Shown here in pieces: positions 46,748 through 58,190 of a DNA stretch of 64,000 nt. Location: assembly GCF_003369915.1 (NCBI RefSeq), contig NW_022881614.1:5229001-5293000 (forward strand), written 5' to 3'. The DNA is from Drosophila miranda (taxonomy: Eukaryota; Arthropoda; Insecta; Diptera; Drosophilidae). The notes beneath the pieces were generated by a model, which had not been told where the DNA came from, searched no databases, and saw only the letters and a program-made list of their open reading frames with translations. The translations under genes and the position numbers were made by a program. The number at the start of each line of letters is the position of its first letter. The first letter of the stretch is position 1.

Positions 46748-47150
46748 ATTCCGACGCTCGCTCGGCCTCTACCGCTCACGACTCGCTGCTCGCCGCGTAC
46801 GTGTCGCTCTCTCTCTAGCGATTTCTGCACAGCTTCGGCTCGGCTCTCTTTCTCTGCCGCCTCGCCGCGGCGCTCTCCTCCTCATGTGGGCGCAGCGGCC
46901 ACGTGCTGACGCTATTGCTAGGGAGGTTAGGGAAGCCAGCCTCGGCTGTACGTGAATAATGGGCGACCTCACGTGCGGTTTTTTTTTTACAGAGATATAC
47001 AGCTATTCTTGTCCTAATGATTCCGACTGGCCGTGCTTGCGCATGGTACAGTCCCGATTTCCCCTGCTACGGGACTCCGTATTTCGGACCGACGATGGGG
47101 GACGGGGCCGCAGTCCCGCGGACGGGGGCGATCGTAGCGTGGGACGGGGC
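46748..47150 (-). other. Element E spacer before the satellite
   Basis: Duplicate of 44149-44552. It links the E leader to the satellite array in both copies. Could belong to an LTR or leader of E; no sure boundaries seen. Confidence 0.45.
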
Positions 47151-49440
47151 AGTTGGTTTCACCGAGAACACTCCGGTTATCGCCGAATAGCGCCTTCAGG
47201 GCCCCACCGAACTCAGAATCAATACGTAGGTCTTTACTATGCGATAATACCGACAGGTGTCGCCGAGAGTACCTAGGCTATCGCCGGACAGTACTTACGG
47301 GACCCCGCCGGCCTGAGAGTTACTACGAAGCGGAAAGGGGGACTATGCTATGCGGGAATACCGACAAGTATCGCCGAGAGTACCTAGGCTATCGCCGGAC
47401 GGTACTTACGGGACCCTGTCGGCCTAAGAATTACTACGACGCGGAAAGGGGACTTTGCTATGCGGAAATACCGGCAAGTATCGCCGAGAGTACCTAGGCC
47501 ATCGCCGGACGGTACTCACGGGACCCTGTCGGCCTAAGAATTACTACGACGCGGAAAGGGGAGCTTTGCTATGCGGGAATACCGACAAGTATCGCCGAGA
47601 GTACCTAGCCTATCGCCGGACGGTACTTACGGGACCCTGTCGGCCTAAGAACTACTACGACGCGGAAAGGGGAACTTTGCTATGCGGAAATACCGACAAG
47701 TATCGCCGAGAGTACCTAGGCTATCGCCGGACGGTACTTACGGGACCCTGTCGGCCTAAGAATTACTACAAGGGTCAGGGATATCGACGAGCATCACCGA
47801 GAGTGCCTAGGCAATCGCCGGATAGCACTTACTGGACACTGTCGAACTAAGAATTACTACGACGCGGAAAGGGGAACTTTGCTATGCGGAAATACCGACA
47901 AGTATCGCCGAGAGTACCTAGGCTATCGCCGGACAGTACTTACGGGACCCCGCCGGCCTGAGAGTTACTACGAAGCGGAAAGGGGGACTATGCTATGCGG
48001 GAATACCGACAAGTATCGCCGAGAGTACCTAGGCTATCGCCGGACGGTACTTACGGGACCCTGTCGGCCTAAGAATTACTACGACGCGGAAAGGGGACTT
48101 TGCTATGCGGAAATACCGGCAAGTATCGCCGAGAGTACCTAGGCTATCGCCGGACGGTACTCACGGGACCCTGTCGGCCTAAGAATTACTACGACGCGGA
48201 AAGGGGAACTTTGCTATGCGGGAATACCGACAAGTATCGCCGAGAGTACCTAGGCTATCGCCGGACGGTACTTACGGGACCCTGTCGGCCTAAGAATTAC
48301 TACGACGCGGAAAGGGGAACTTTGCTATGCTGAAATACCGACAAGTATCGCCGAGAGTACCTAGGCTATCGCCGGACGGTACTTACGGGACCCTGTCGGC
48401 CTAAGAATTACTACGACAAGGAAAGGGGAACTTTGCTATGCGGGAATACCGACAAGTATCGCCGAGAGTACCTAGGCTATCGCCGGACGGTACTTACGGG
48501 ACCCTGTCGGCCTAAGAATTACTACGACGCGGAAAGGGGAACTTTGCTATGCGGAAATACCGACAAGTATCGCCGAGAGTACCTAGGCTATCGCCGGACG
48601 GTACTTACGGGACCCTGTCGGCCTAAGAATTACTACGAGGGTCAGGGATATCGACGAGCATCTCCGAGAGTGCCTAGGCAATCGCCGGATAGCACTTACG
48701 GGACACCGCCGAACTAAGAATTACTACGGGGGTCGGGGATATCGACAGGCATCGCCGAGAATGCCTAGGCAATCGCCGGATAGCACTTACGGGACGCTGT
48801 CGAACTAAGAATTACTACGGGGGGGGGGGGGGGGGGGGGGTCAGGGATATCGACAAGCATCGCCGAGGGTGCCTAGGCAATCGCCGGATAGCACTTTCGG
48901 GACGCTGTCGAACTAAGAATTACTACGAGGGTCGGGGGTATCGGCAAGCGTCGCCGAGAGTGCCTAGGCAATCGCCGGATAGCACTTACGGGACACCGCC
49001 GAACTAAGAATTACTACGAGTACGAGAATACCGACGCGTATCGCCGAGAGCGCTTAGGCAATCGCCGGATAGCACTCACGGGACACTATCGGGCTAAACA
49101 TTACTGCGAAAATCTTTATCATACAGGGCAGGTATCGCCGAGAGGGCTTAGGCAATCGCCGGACAGCCCCTTCGGGACCCAGGGAACTACGGGGATCAGG
49201 CGAGACACCAACAGGAGTCACCGGGGGGCGCTTAGACGATCGTCGGATAGCGGCCTCGAGACCCTGCGGGGTCACAAACTACTGGAGGGAATCATGCGGA
49301 GGGAACAACGACAGGTATCACCGAGAACGCCTAGGCAATCGCCGGACTGCGGCCTCAGGACCCTGTCGGGCTACGAACTACTGGATGGAATCACACGGAC
49401 TCGGGCAAGAGGCGGGAGGAAAGGCAGAGAAGATGAAGCC
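47151..49440. repeat. Tandem satellite, ~111-bp unit, about 22 copies
   Basis: Conserved core GAGAGTACCTAGGCTATCGC, repeated at 110-111 bp (for example TATGCGG at 47349, 47459, 47570, 47681, 47883, 47994, 48104, 48215, 48437, 48548). Central units are nearly identical; the units from about 48650 on are shorter (80-100 bp) and more diverged, as expected at an array edge. Because 111 is divisible by three, several units keep one frame open as a 37-residue repeat (YRREYLGYRRTVLTGP...). Confidence 0.92.
48819..48840 (+). repeat. Run of 22 G
   Basis: Uninterrupted G run inside one diverged satellite unit, where neighbouring units have 1-5 G followed by TC(A/G)GGG. Confidence 0.9.
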
Positions 49441-50670
49441 CCGGGCCTCCAGGTTCCCTAGTGTATAGATTGTTGGAGGTCGTGCTATGTTTCTGTTATA
49501 TTCATTACATTTCACTTTATTCTTTCTTGGTTACCTACCTATCGCACCGCTCAGCAGCCCGTATACACGTCTAGAGACTAGCTTACCCCTGAATTCCCAC
49601 GCTTGTACTCGTCGAAAGCCTCCTCTTCCCCGTGGGTGCAGCGTAGATGCAGGATCTCCTCTCCGTAAGTGTAGTATCGATGCAGGGTCTTCTCCCCGTA
49701 AGCGCAGCGTCGATGCCGGATCTTCCCCGTGTCACTGATAGCGTTGGCGTGGATCCGGGCCGCCACGTGTTTTTACTTTTTCCAAGCCACTCGAATTTGT
49801 CCGCGAACACGTCCGACTCCTACGACTGCTCCCAATCGACTTTTTTCTTCCACGTTTTCCCAGCTCAGAGCCGGCGTTCTGCTGGCTCTCCGATCCAGCG
49901 TCAGCGTGGGCGGCTAGCGTCGTCATCTTCCGGGGCGGCAGAGGGCTGGCGCCGTCGTTCGGCGTCTACGCTGCGCCGGTGACTTTCGTCTCTCTGTCTC
50001 GCTGCTGGCGCGTCGTTACTTCGCTTTAGTTTACCGCGTCTCTCTTCTACCGTTGCTGCTGTGGGCTTACCGTTCCAGCGCTTCGTTGCTGCGTCGACGC
50101 TGGCGGCTTATCTTTTCGGCGTTTCTCGTCTTCGGCCGTCGCTGAATTGATGCTGTTGGCTACCGTTTCGGCTCTTGGTGTATTTCTCTCTCTCCTTGGC
50201 TTCCGCTGCGTTGTTGTTGTCGGGTTTTGTTTCTTGGTGTATTCCTCCCCGTTTTGGCGTCGGTGCCGTTAGGTTTCGGTTCTCGGTGTATTTACGCCGT
50301 TGCTGCGTCGATGCCGTTGGTTTTCGGTCCTCGGTGTATTCCTCTCTCGTTTTGGCTGCTGCTGCGTCGTGGTTGTTGGGTTTTGGTTCTGAAAAGCCAG
50401 TGGCGTCCGCCGTGATCGCGACTTGCCCCCCCCCTTTAAAGAAGATAATAAGCTACGTGGGGCTTAGAGACCACTCGGGCCGTATAATATATAAAATTAA
50501 TGTCATGTAGCCTTCGTGGCCTTCCCCCTCCTTAACCTAAAACTGAAAAGTCAATAAAGAAAAGTCAAAAATCTTAATTCTAATAACGTAATCTCGGGTC
50601 CCTCCAATGGGAAAATGACGGCGAACTGATGGGCGGAAAAAATGTGGGTGGAGCGTACGCTCCCTCACAG
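49441..50670. other. Unidentified segment with short internal repeats
   Basis: No coding region is convincing. 49628-49735 holds three ~33-bp units (GCAGCGTAGATGCAGGATCT type). 50175-50395 holds four degenerate ~58-bp units (TTCGGTTCTCGGTGTATTCC type). TC-rich sequence on the + strand is followed by an AT-rich stretch with TATAATATATAAAATTAATG (50484) and the perfect palindrome GGAGCGTACGCTCC (50650-50663). It may be a minus-strand LTR of element E, but its partner is not seen. Confidence 0.4.
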
Positions 50671-50943
50671 CGGGCAAGGGGAACTACCCAGCCCTGGGGT
50701 CGACAGCTAGCCGACATTGCCCCCTGGGAAACAAGCCAAGTGTAACAAATGGCGCCCAATTTATTTTCGAATTCGCATGCATCTGGACCGACGCAGGTTC
50801 GGGTGGTATTACAACAAATGTCACTCGGGCTGGTAAAGACAGATGCGGGGAATGAAAAAAATAATAAATTTTGTGGAGAAGACGACAGCTCGAGAAGTGC
50901 AGTTTAGCTGTCCCGGCAGAAGTCGCTGCTGCAGGCTTAAGGT
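50671..50943 (+). repeat. Element A LTR 3' end, primer site and leader start (copy 3)
   Basis: Matches A from CGGGCAAGGGGAACTACC to CAGGCTTAAGGT: LTR end at 50747, primer site at 50750, then leader. It is cut at 50943/50944 by the LTR of element B. Confidence 0.88.
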
Positions 50944-52070
50944 TGTTATGGGCGGTTTTGGAGAGAGCCGATAGGTATCAGGGCTGGAGAAGAAAGAGAC
51001 AGCGGCATCTACAGTGGATCCTGGGAAGCAGTGGCAGAGTTGCGTGGGAGAAAAGGAAACGGGGCGAGGAAGAAAAAAGAGAGAGTTTCCGGTGGAGAAT
51101 AGGGGAGGCCGCACGTGCCCTAAAAGAAAAAAAGGAAACAAAATTGGTGATCGTGGAGACGACGATCCCACCAAGACATCAGCGGCAGGCATCAACATCA
51201 GCAGAAGCGGCGGACATCGGCAGCTGCATCCCGGTACTGGCCAGGCCGGGAAACTGATGCGAGAACCGTCAGCGGAGCACCGGCACCAAGGGACCGTCAG
51301 CGGAGCACCGACTGGAGACACGTTTCTGTCCCCACACACCACCCCCCCGGGGAAAGAATCCGGACTTCAAAGCAGAAATACACACACACGATTCACACAC
51401 ACCCACCTTCATCCACCCACATCACACAACCCACGCATGTATACCCTCATTCATAACTCATCACATAACATCACCACATTTCGTACATCTACACCCGTCC
51501 GACCCACAATTAAACAATATATCACGATCATATAAAAAAACACCACGATCAAACGTAAACATCAGCAAGCATCAGGAAGCAACAACTTCTATCAAAGGGG
51601 GCTGCCAATTCGGCCGAAATAGGGTTTATTTTGTTGTTAGTATTTTTGTGTTAGTATTTGTTTCCTTTATATAAACCTAGATTATTAATTAATAATGTTC
51701 AAGTTAAATATGAAAATATAATGGATATAAAAATGAAAATTTGAAAAGAGTCATGAGTGAATAGAAAACGGTAGTTGGGTGGGACGAGAGCGAGAAGAAG
51801 AGCGGGACCCTGAATATGAAAAGGGAGCGGATTCAAAAGGTGGCGCTCAAGGAAGGGTGGGACCCTGCTAGGGATAACGAAACCAACTATCCCCGCTGAC
51901 GAAAGTGCCAACGAGGACAAGTCTGTCCTATAAATTAGATTTGTTTTTTTTGTATGTTTTTTTGTTTTGTTCAATCCGTCCCCTGGCTTATCGGGTCGGA
52001 AACAACCCTGACTTCCCCGTGAGCTAGCTGGGAACGATAGGCCAGGGTGGCAAAGAGGCGGATCATAACA
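50944..52070 (+). repeat. Element B 5' LTR
   Basis: 1127 bp with 7-bp perfect inverted ends TGTTATG/CATAACA. Contains CACACA-rich sequence (51375-51420). Its first ~397 bp match 61597-61993 with few changes. Confidence 0.9.
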
Positions 52071-52235
52071 AATGGCGCCCAATGGTAATAGAAGGGATCG
52101 ATTTTAAACGCGAGTCTTAAAGACCCGGTGTAAAATGTAACCCTGGTAGAACGAAACTCAGCCGGTCCGCGAGCCGGGAATAAATCCTAGCCGTCGTAGC
52201 CGCTGAGAGGAGTAGAAGAGAGGAAAAGGGACATG
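52071..52235 (+). other. Element B leader, 5' part
   Basis: Primer site TGGCGCCCAAT at 52073, then leader up to the F target site GTAGT (52236-52240). No gene. Confidence 0.75.
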
Positions 52236-52240
52236 GTAGT

Positions 52241-52612
52241 TGTTCGGAGCAGAACCCAGCCGATTAGCTGCTTGCCAAATAGCACCTAATTCTTGGCCCT
52301 CAGCCGCTTATTTTGTTTGTTACTTATGTCTATGTCACTCATTTGTTTGTTAAAGCTTTGCGCTTGCTTGCCCTGCTAAACGCTCTCTGCCAGCTCGCTC
52401 TTCGCTATCTCCGCTTTGCGTCTGCCTACCGACGTCGGCCGAGCGAAGCTGCGCTTAGCGATCGGAGCGGCAATGTAAAGGGCAGGCAAGCCACACTTGC
52501 AATTTGGATGTCACGCATTAAAGAACATATCGTAATTTTATTTCTGCGCCGAGTTTTGTTTAATTCGAAATAATTAGTCGGCCGATTGGGGATAAAAAAC
52601 ATTATCTCCACA
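52241..52612 (+). repeat. Element F 5' LTR
   Basis: 372 bp; one mismatch to the 3' LTR. Confidence 0.93.
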
Positions 52613-52986
52613 TAAAATTTGGTGACCCCGACGTGATCTCTGAGTTGCAGTGTCAATTAATAATCATTCGCGATCGACATTCGTTAGCCCTAGCAAATTT
52701 TCGGCGGTTAAGCACAATTCGGTGCTAAAACACACTTACATACACCTACATACACGCATTGCTGGCTATTAGTTTCTCTGTCGCGACAATTCGGTCAGTG
52801 CAGTGCGGTAGGCAGTGCAGCGAACTCACTAATACACACAAGCGGAGTACAAAGCGGAATCGGACAGCTCGCACAGCCGCACAGCTAAAGGCATTAGCTG
52901 TAATCCCTTTGCTTTCGGTTCCCACGTTTATACGTATACAGGGTGTCTTTTTCGGTCGTGCTGAGAGACTCTTTTAAAACCTCAAC

Positions 52987-55360
52987 ATGGCAGCACCTGA
53001 GCCTACCAATGTCGCGAACGCAGCAATGCCGAGTGATATAGATTTCTACAAGCACAAGGCCGAGTCCATCGCGCGCCAACTAAAGGCCATGGATCGCTTT
53101 CTTACCAAGGAAGAGCTTGCCGAGTTAGATGAGGCAGAACTTCAAGCTCGCTTAGAGCAATTCGAGCGAATGAATGCGGATTTCGATGCCGCTCAAACGA
53201 GCCTTGAAAGGCTGGATTTCCTGCAGTTAGCCCATGATGCCCGGCTGGACTTTTCGAATGTTTATGTCAAGGTTAGGTCCAGGCTGTCGCGGGAGTTGAT
53301 GGCTGCTCGCACGGTAAATGTTGCCAATTCAACGGCTCGGCATACTCTCGAGGGGAATTCGTCGTTGTTCGCCTATAATAGTATAGGCCGTTCTCGAATG
53401 CCCGAGTTGCAGCTTCCGCGATTCGGTGGGAACTACATGGATTGGCCAGAATTCCACTCGATGTTCTCGACAATGGTGCACAAAGACCATCGTATACCAA
53501 TCATCGAAAAATTCCAATATCTTCGTGGATGTCTAGATGGTGCTGCGCTGGATACGATTCGTTCCTTGGAACTTTCTGAGGAGAATTACGACAAGGCGTT
53601 GAATTTACTAATGTTGCGATTCGATAATAAACTGTTACATTTTCAGGCACACGTCAAGGCTATTTTCGGGCTGCAAGGGGTGGAGAAGGGCTCGGCTATC
53701 GGCTTGCGCGCGCTCAGCGACAAAATCAATTCGCACTTGCGTGCACTTCAGACCTTGGCGACCCCGCAGGAGATATCCGATGGGTTGCTGATCTTCATCA
53801 TAGGCACGAAACTGGACCACAAAACAAAGGAGAAATGCTCTTCCCATTCCCATTCCCAACTTGCCGACGTCAGGATTGCCTCGGTGGTCAAGCATGGCCT
53901 CATTTCTGGAAGCGAGATGTCGGATGCTGGAGAATTTGGGATCAGCCATGGCAACAAGTCCTAGTCAACAGGTGGGAGAAGACAAACCTGTCACCCTTAT
54001 CACCTCCAGTAACGACCATCCTAACCCTATATGTAACCATTGCAATTCCTCCGAGCATTACATATCTAGATGTCAGGCATTCCTGAATCTCTCTGCGTTT
54101 GAACGATACAAAGAAGCAAAGAAGAGCCGCTTGTGTTTGAACTGCCTCAACAAAGGCCATGAATTGCAGAGGTGCAGGTCAGGACTTTGCAGGCATTGCC
54201 AGGCCAAGCATCACACGCTACTCCACATTCCATCGGGAACTGGTGCTTCATCTTACTCTTCACCGGCCGAGGAATCGATCCAGCAAGAGGCCGCGACTGT
54301 GCTTCTAGCAAGCGGGTGTTCCAGCCCTCCCCCCTCGATCCAGAAATCTCAGCCTAGCCAGAACGTGTTGCTACCTACTGCCCTCGTCCATGTAACAGAT
54401 CGTTATGGAGCACTTATCCCATGTCGTGCCATTTTGGATTCTGCATCACAGGCAAACTTTGTAACATCTAGACTTGCTGATCAGTTGCAGTTGGATCATC
54501 GCTCGTCTTATGTTCACATCTCTGGAATCGTAGATTCCATTCTACCTTCGAGCAAGTCTGTACATATAGTTGTACAATCCCAGGACGCAAGCTATCGAGC
54601 TTCCTTCGCTGCAATTGTCACCAGCTCAATTACGGAAATGCAGCCTAACTTCGGCGTAGACGCAAAGTATTGGCCAATGCCGAATAATCTAAAACTAGCT
54701 GATCCTAATTTCTCCAAGCCCCAACGTATCGATCTGTTGATAGGTTCTGGTTTGTTCTTCGATTTAATGTGCGTCGGACAGATTCGACTATCAGCCCAAT
54801 TGCCAACATTGCAGGAGACAAAACTTGGTTGGATAGTATCAGGAAGCATTGATAGCTCGGAGAATAAGCGTGCAGCTTTAGCCGCTTTTGAAAATTCCTC
54901 GTGCATCTCTATTGACGATTTTCGACTCACAACGCTGGAGTACCAAAACTTAGAGCAGCAATGCAGGAAGCAGCTGCTCGAGTGCCAGGTGCAAGTGGAA
55001 AAACTGCGATCGGAGAATCAGGAACTGCAGCGCGAACTTTTCCATATATTAAAAACCTACATATCCACGCTAAATGAAATTCAACTTTCAACAATTTCTA
55101 CATTGCCAAATTTCCTGCCATTCTATACAATTACAGAGGTTCCCGATGATCAAGACGTAATCACGACAAGCCGCCTTCGTAAAGAAGCGCCGATTGCTGC
55201 GTTCGACGATCATTCCAGCGTAGCCGCCAGCTGCGCCCAAGCAAGCATCTTCAAGAGGGCCGTTGGAAAAATAGCGGTTCTGCCCCTTCAGGATGGATCT
55301 GTTGAAAGCCTTTGCCTTCCAACGGGGGGGGAATGTTCGGAGCAGAACCCAGCCGATTAG
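52987..55360 (+). pseudogene. Element F gag-protease with frameshift and pol deletion
   Basis: ATG at 52987. The first frame (325 codons to 53964) has a BEL gag domain (LPRFGGNYMDWPEFHSMF). A frame change near 53880 leads into a second frame, open to 55360, with three knuckles (CNHCNSSEHYISRC, CLNCLNKGHELQRC, CRHCQAKHH) and a protease-like domain (AILDSASQANFVTSRL, then LLIGSGLFFDLM and LGWIVSGS). After about 54900 no RT motif appears. Instead comes a coiled-coil-like stretch (LEQQCRKQLLECQVQVEKL) and then a short tail (KRAVGKIAVLPL) that resembles the C-terminal end of BEL integrases. The last codons run into the 3' LTR. Confidence 0.82.
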
Positions 55361-55705
55361 CTGCTTGCCAAATAGCACCTAATTCTTGGCCCTCAGCCGC
55401 TTATTTTGTTTGTTACTTATGTCTATGTCACTCATTTGTTTGTTAAAGCTTTGCGCTTGCTTGCCCTGCTAAACGCTCTCTGCCAGCTCGCTCTTCGCTA
55501 TCTCCGCTTTGCGTCTGCCTACCGACGTCGGCCGAGCGAAGCTGCGCTTAGCGATCGGAGGGGCAATGTAAAGGGCAGGCAAGCCACACTTGCAATTTGG
55601 ATGTCACGCATTAAAGAACATATCGTAATTTTATTTCTGCGCCGAGTTTTGTTTAATTCGAAATAATTAGTCGGCCGATTGGGGATAAAAAACATTATCT
55701 CCACA
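55334..55705 (+). repeat. Element F 3' LTR
   Basis: 372 bp, followed by the GTAGT duplication. Confidence 0.93.
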
Positions 55706-55710
55706 GTAGT

Positions 55711-56627
55711 TATGTATCGGAGGTAGAAGGGAAGGAAGTGTGTGTCCCGAGTTGTGGTCCAGGTATTACCAGGTGGTAGTAGCCTCGTTGTCCGACTCGT
55801 GGAGCTCGCTGTCTGGATCTGAAAAGAGGAAGAGGTGCCGGAGGATCTGTCGAGTCGTGGTCCGGGTTATGTCCAGAGGCATTAACGTCGTTGTCCGATT
55901 CTGGGGGATCCACGGTGATCTGAGGGAGGAAACAGCAAAGGGAGTTGGCACTCAGAAAAAGTAAGCGAAGGTAAATAGCAAGGGGAAAAGAAGGGGGTCC
56001 GCTCACCTGCAAAACAATTAATGCAGTTGTCTCTCGTCCCACCAAACAAATTAAAGGTGAATTTTTGTCTGAAGCAGTTTGGGAATTATATGTTTTTTTG
56101 TTAGTGATTTACTATTGGAAAGCCGAAGCAAGAAACCCCAAAGGGAAATCATTTTTTTTTTGAGGACTGACGATCCTCGCTAGCATTGTTTGGAAGCAAT
56201 TTTAGAAGTAGGCATTAGGCAAGTCATCGGAAAAAGAGTTTTTGTTTGGGAGAGGAAGTATTTAGTTATTTAGTGTGGCATTTAATTAGGCGATTAATTG
56301 TAGATGTAGGTGTTTATTTATTTGATTGAATCAGTTTGGATATTTAGATTTATCAATTTATTGATTTAAATTAACCGATGTATGTATTTAGATTTATTTA
56401 TTTGGTTATCTAAACATGGAATTAATTATTCGCTTATTTATTTATTGCACTATTTATTTATTTGTTTTCTCGTTTCGATTGAAGGTATTGAGGATTAATT
56501 AGCCAGGAACTAGGTGTTTAGTGGAGTAGGGTAGTCAGATAATAAACAATCCAATTTATTTATCACCAAGATAGTTAAGTAGATAGGGAATAGACGAAGG
56601 AAAGGAGTACGTTAGGAAAATTGGTTG
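55711..56627 (+). other. Element B leader, 3' part
   Basis: Continues the B leader after F. The part from 56280 to 56470 is rich in TTTATTTATT, like the A leader in the same position. No gene seen. Confidence 0.7.
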
Positions 56628-58118
56628 ATGAGTAACCCGGAGATTTTTAAAGGGTCGGGAAAGACAAGGCGTAGCCCAGAGGCACAGCGCAGGTACCAGC
56701 CGTACAACATGCCGACGACTCGGTCCCAGGACGGTAAAGCCGGCAGTAGGCCGGAAGAGCCGTCGCAAGTGGCGGAAAACGTACATGCGGGGTTGTACCA
56801 GGAGGACCCAGAGGCCGGAGCGTTAGGAGGTCAACAGCGAACCCTTAAGGACCTGGCGTTACCGTCCGAGTTAAGCTCAGCCGTGAACGCAGCCTTAGCC
56901 CAAGCACAGGAGACCTACCGAGCGTCGCTCGGGCAGCAAATGGAAGCGCTGAGATCGTCAATTCAAGCAGACATGCTAGAATTCATGCGAGAGATCATCG
57001 CTGTGGTGGGTTCGTTAAAAGCGGAGCGAACGGCGAGTGATGCGAATGGAAGGAATCGGGGACCAAATGCAACCAGTCTGGGAGGAGGTCAACAGGAAGC
57101 ACCCGCGAACCAGCAAGCACATCCAACGCACTTGTTCGTGGACAACCGAACATTGGAGGCCGATCAGAGGACCCAAGCCGATCAGAGACCCGTGGAGGAG
57201 TGGCTGTTCAACGGGATGGGCGCAGGAGCAAACCCTAACAGGAATCGACCGAGTTTCGGAGAGGCTAGGCAGGAGCAAGTGCAGATACGAAGATGGGGAC
57301 ATAGCTTCGACGGCGATCCAAAGGGGATGCCCGTGGCGGAATTCATATTCCGGGTGGAGCATCTACAGGCGTCGTATCAGGTACCGTGGGCGGAGGTGTT
57401 GAAAGCCTTTCACACATTGGTCCGTGGCCACGCAAGGGATTGGTACTGGATGCATGTGCGGACGGTAGGAATGCCGGACTGGCCGAATCTGAGATATGGT
57501 CTCCAGCAGCAGTTTCAAGTTCGTCGGACAGAGTTCGAGCGAGAGCAAGAGCTCAGGGAACGCCGACAACGCCACGGGGAGTCGGCGGACCAGTACATCC
57601 AGGAGATGTTGGTGTTGAGGTCGAGATTGCTGAATCCGTTCTCGGATTATGATCTAATAAAGATCATAAAGATCAATATTAGGGATGCAATTTCGAGGGT
57701 GATTTATCCAATGCAGATACCAAATCTCCAGAAGCTGCGAGAAGAGTGTGCGGACGCCGAGAAACTGCTGGCGACGCGATGGACAAGGAGCGGTCCAGAC
57801 CATGGGGGTAGTAGGCGCAGGGAAGATCACAAAGTACATGAATTGGATGCGAACACTCACGACCCGGAGGCATTGGATGCTGTCCATAGGACGAGGGAAT
57901 CCGGAGGCGACCGCACCCAGCTGAAGTGCTGGAATTGCGCTCAGCCGGGTCACACCTATTTTGAGTGTGAGTCGGCCGTACGTAACCTGTTCTGCTACAA
58001 GTGCGGGCTGGCCGGGGTCATCCTCCCTAAATGTCCAAAATGCCGGCCGGGAAACGCGAAAAGGAGCACGACGCAATTGGAAGAGTCGAGTTCCACGTCG
58101 CCGCGAAGCAGCCAATAG
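56628..58118 (+). CDS. Element B gag
   Basis: 496 codons from the ATG at 56628; a second in-frame ATG at 56709 (MPTTRSQDG) aligns with the A gag start and may be the real one. N-terminal Gln-rich region, capsid-like domain (HSFDGDPKGMPVAEFIFRV, then ARDWYW), then a CCHC knuckle (CWNCAQPGHTYFEC) and a second Cys motif (CYKCGLAGVILPKC). Open throughout, TAG at 58116-58118. The protein would form the particle core and bind the element RNA. It is the only complete gag in the window and the reference for locating breaks in A. Confidence 0.88.
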   Translation: MSNPEIFKGSGKTRRSPEAQRRYQPYNMPTTRSQDGKAGSRPEEPSQVAENVHAGLYQEDPEAGALGGQQRTLKDLALPSELSSAVNAALAQAQETYRASLGQQMEALRSSIQADMLEFMREIIAVVGSLKAERTASDANGRNRGPNATSLGGGQQEAPANQQAHPTHLFVDNRTLEADQRTQADQRPVEEWLFNGMGAGANPNRNRPSFGEARQEQVQIRRWGHSFDGDPKGMPVAEFIFRVEHLQASYQVPWAEVLKAFHTLVRGHARDWYWMHVRTVGMPDWPNLRYGLQQQFQVRRTEFEREQELRERRQRHGESADQYIQEMLVLRSRLLNPFSDYDLIKIIKINIRDAISRVIYPMQIPNLQKLREECADAEKLLATRWTRSGPDHGGSRRREDHKVHELDANTHDPEALDAVHRTRESGGDRTQLKCWNCAQPGHTYFECESAVRNLFCYKCGLAGVILPKCPKCRPGNAKRSTTQLEESSSTSPRSSQ

Positions 58119-58190
58119 ATAGGCCCTCCAACGTTAAATTAGATACCCCTAAGGAAAGAAGTAGCAATAAGAATATTTACACTACCATAT

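Larger units (their letters stand above)
52241..55705 (+). mobile_element. Element F: internally deleted BEL/Pao element in the B leader
   Basis: 372-bp LTRs at 52241-52612 and 55334-55705 (TGTTCGG...TCCACA) differ at a single base (C/G, near 52470/55561). Target duplication GTAGT at 52236-52240 and 55706-55710. Primer site TGGTGACCCCGACGTGATC at 52620 and a G-rich tract just before the 3' LTR. The internal region is only 2.7 kb and has gag and protease but no RT, RNase H or integrase core, so it is non-autonomous and recent. Confidence 0.93.

Noticed and set aside
47151..49440. Possible CRISPR-like or protein repeat array
   Set aside because: Units are contiguous without variable spacers and the host is an insect; it is a satellite.
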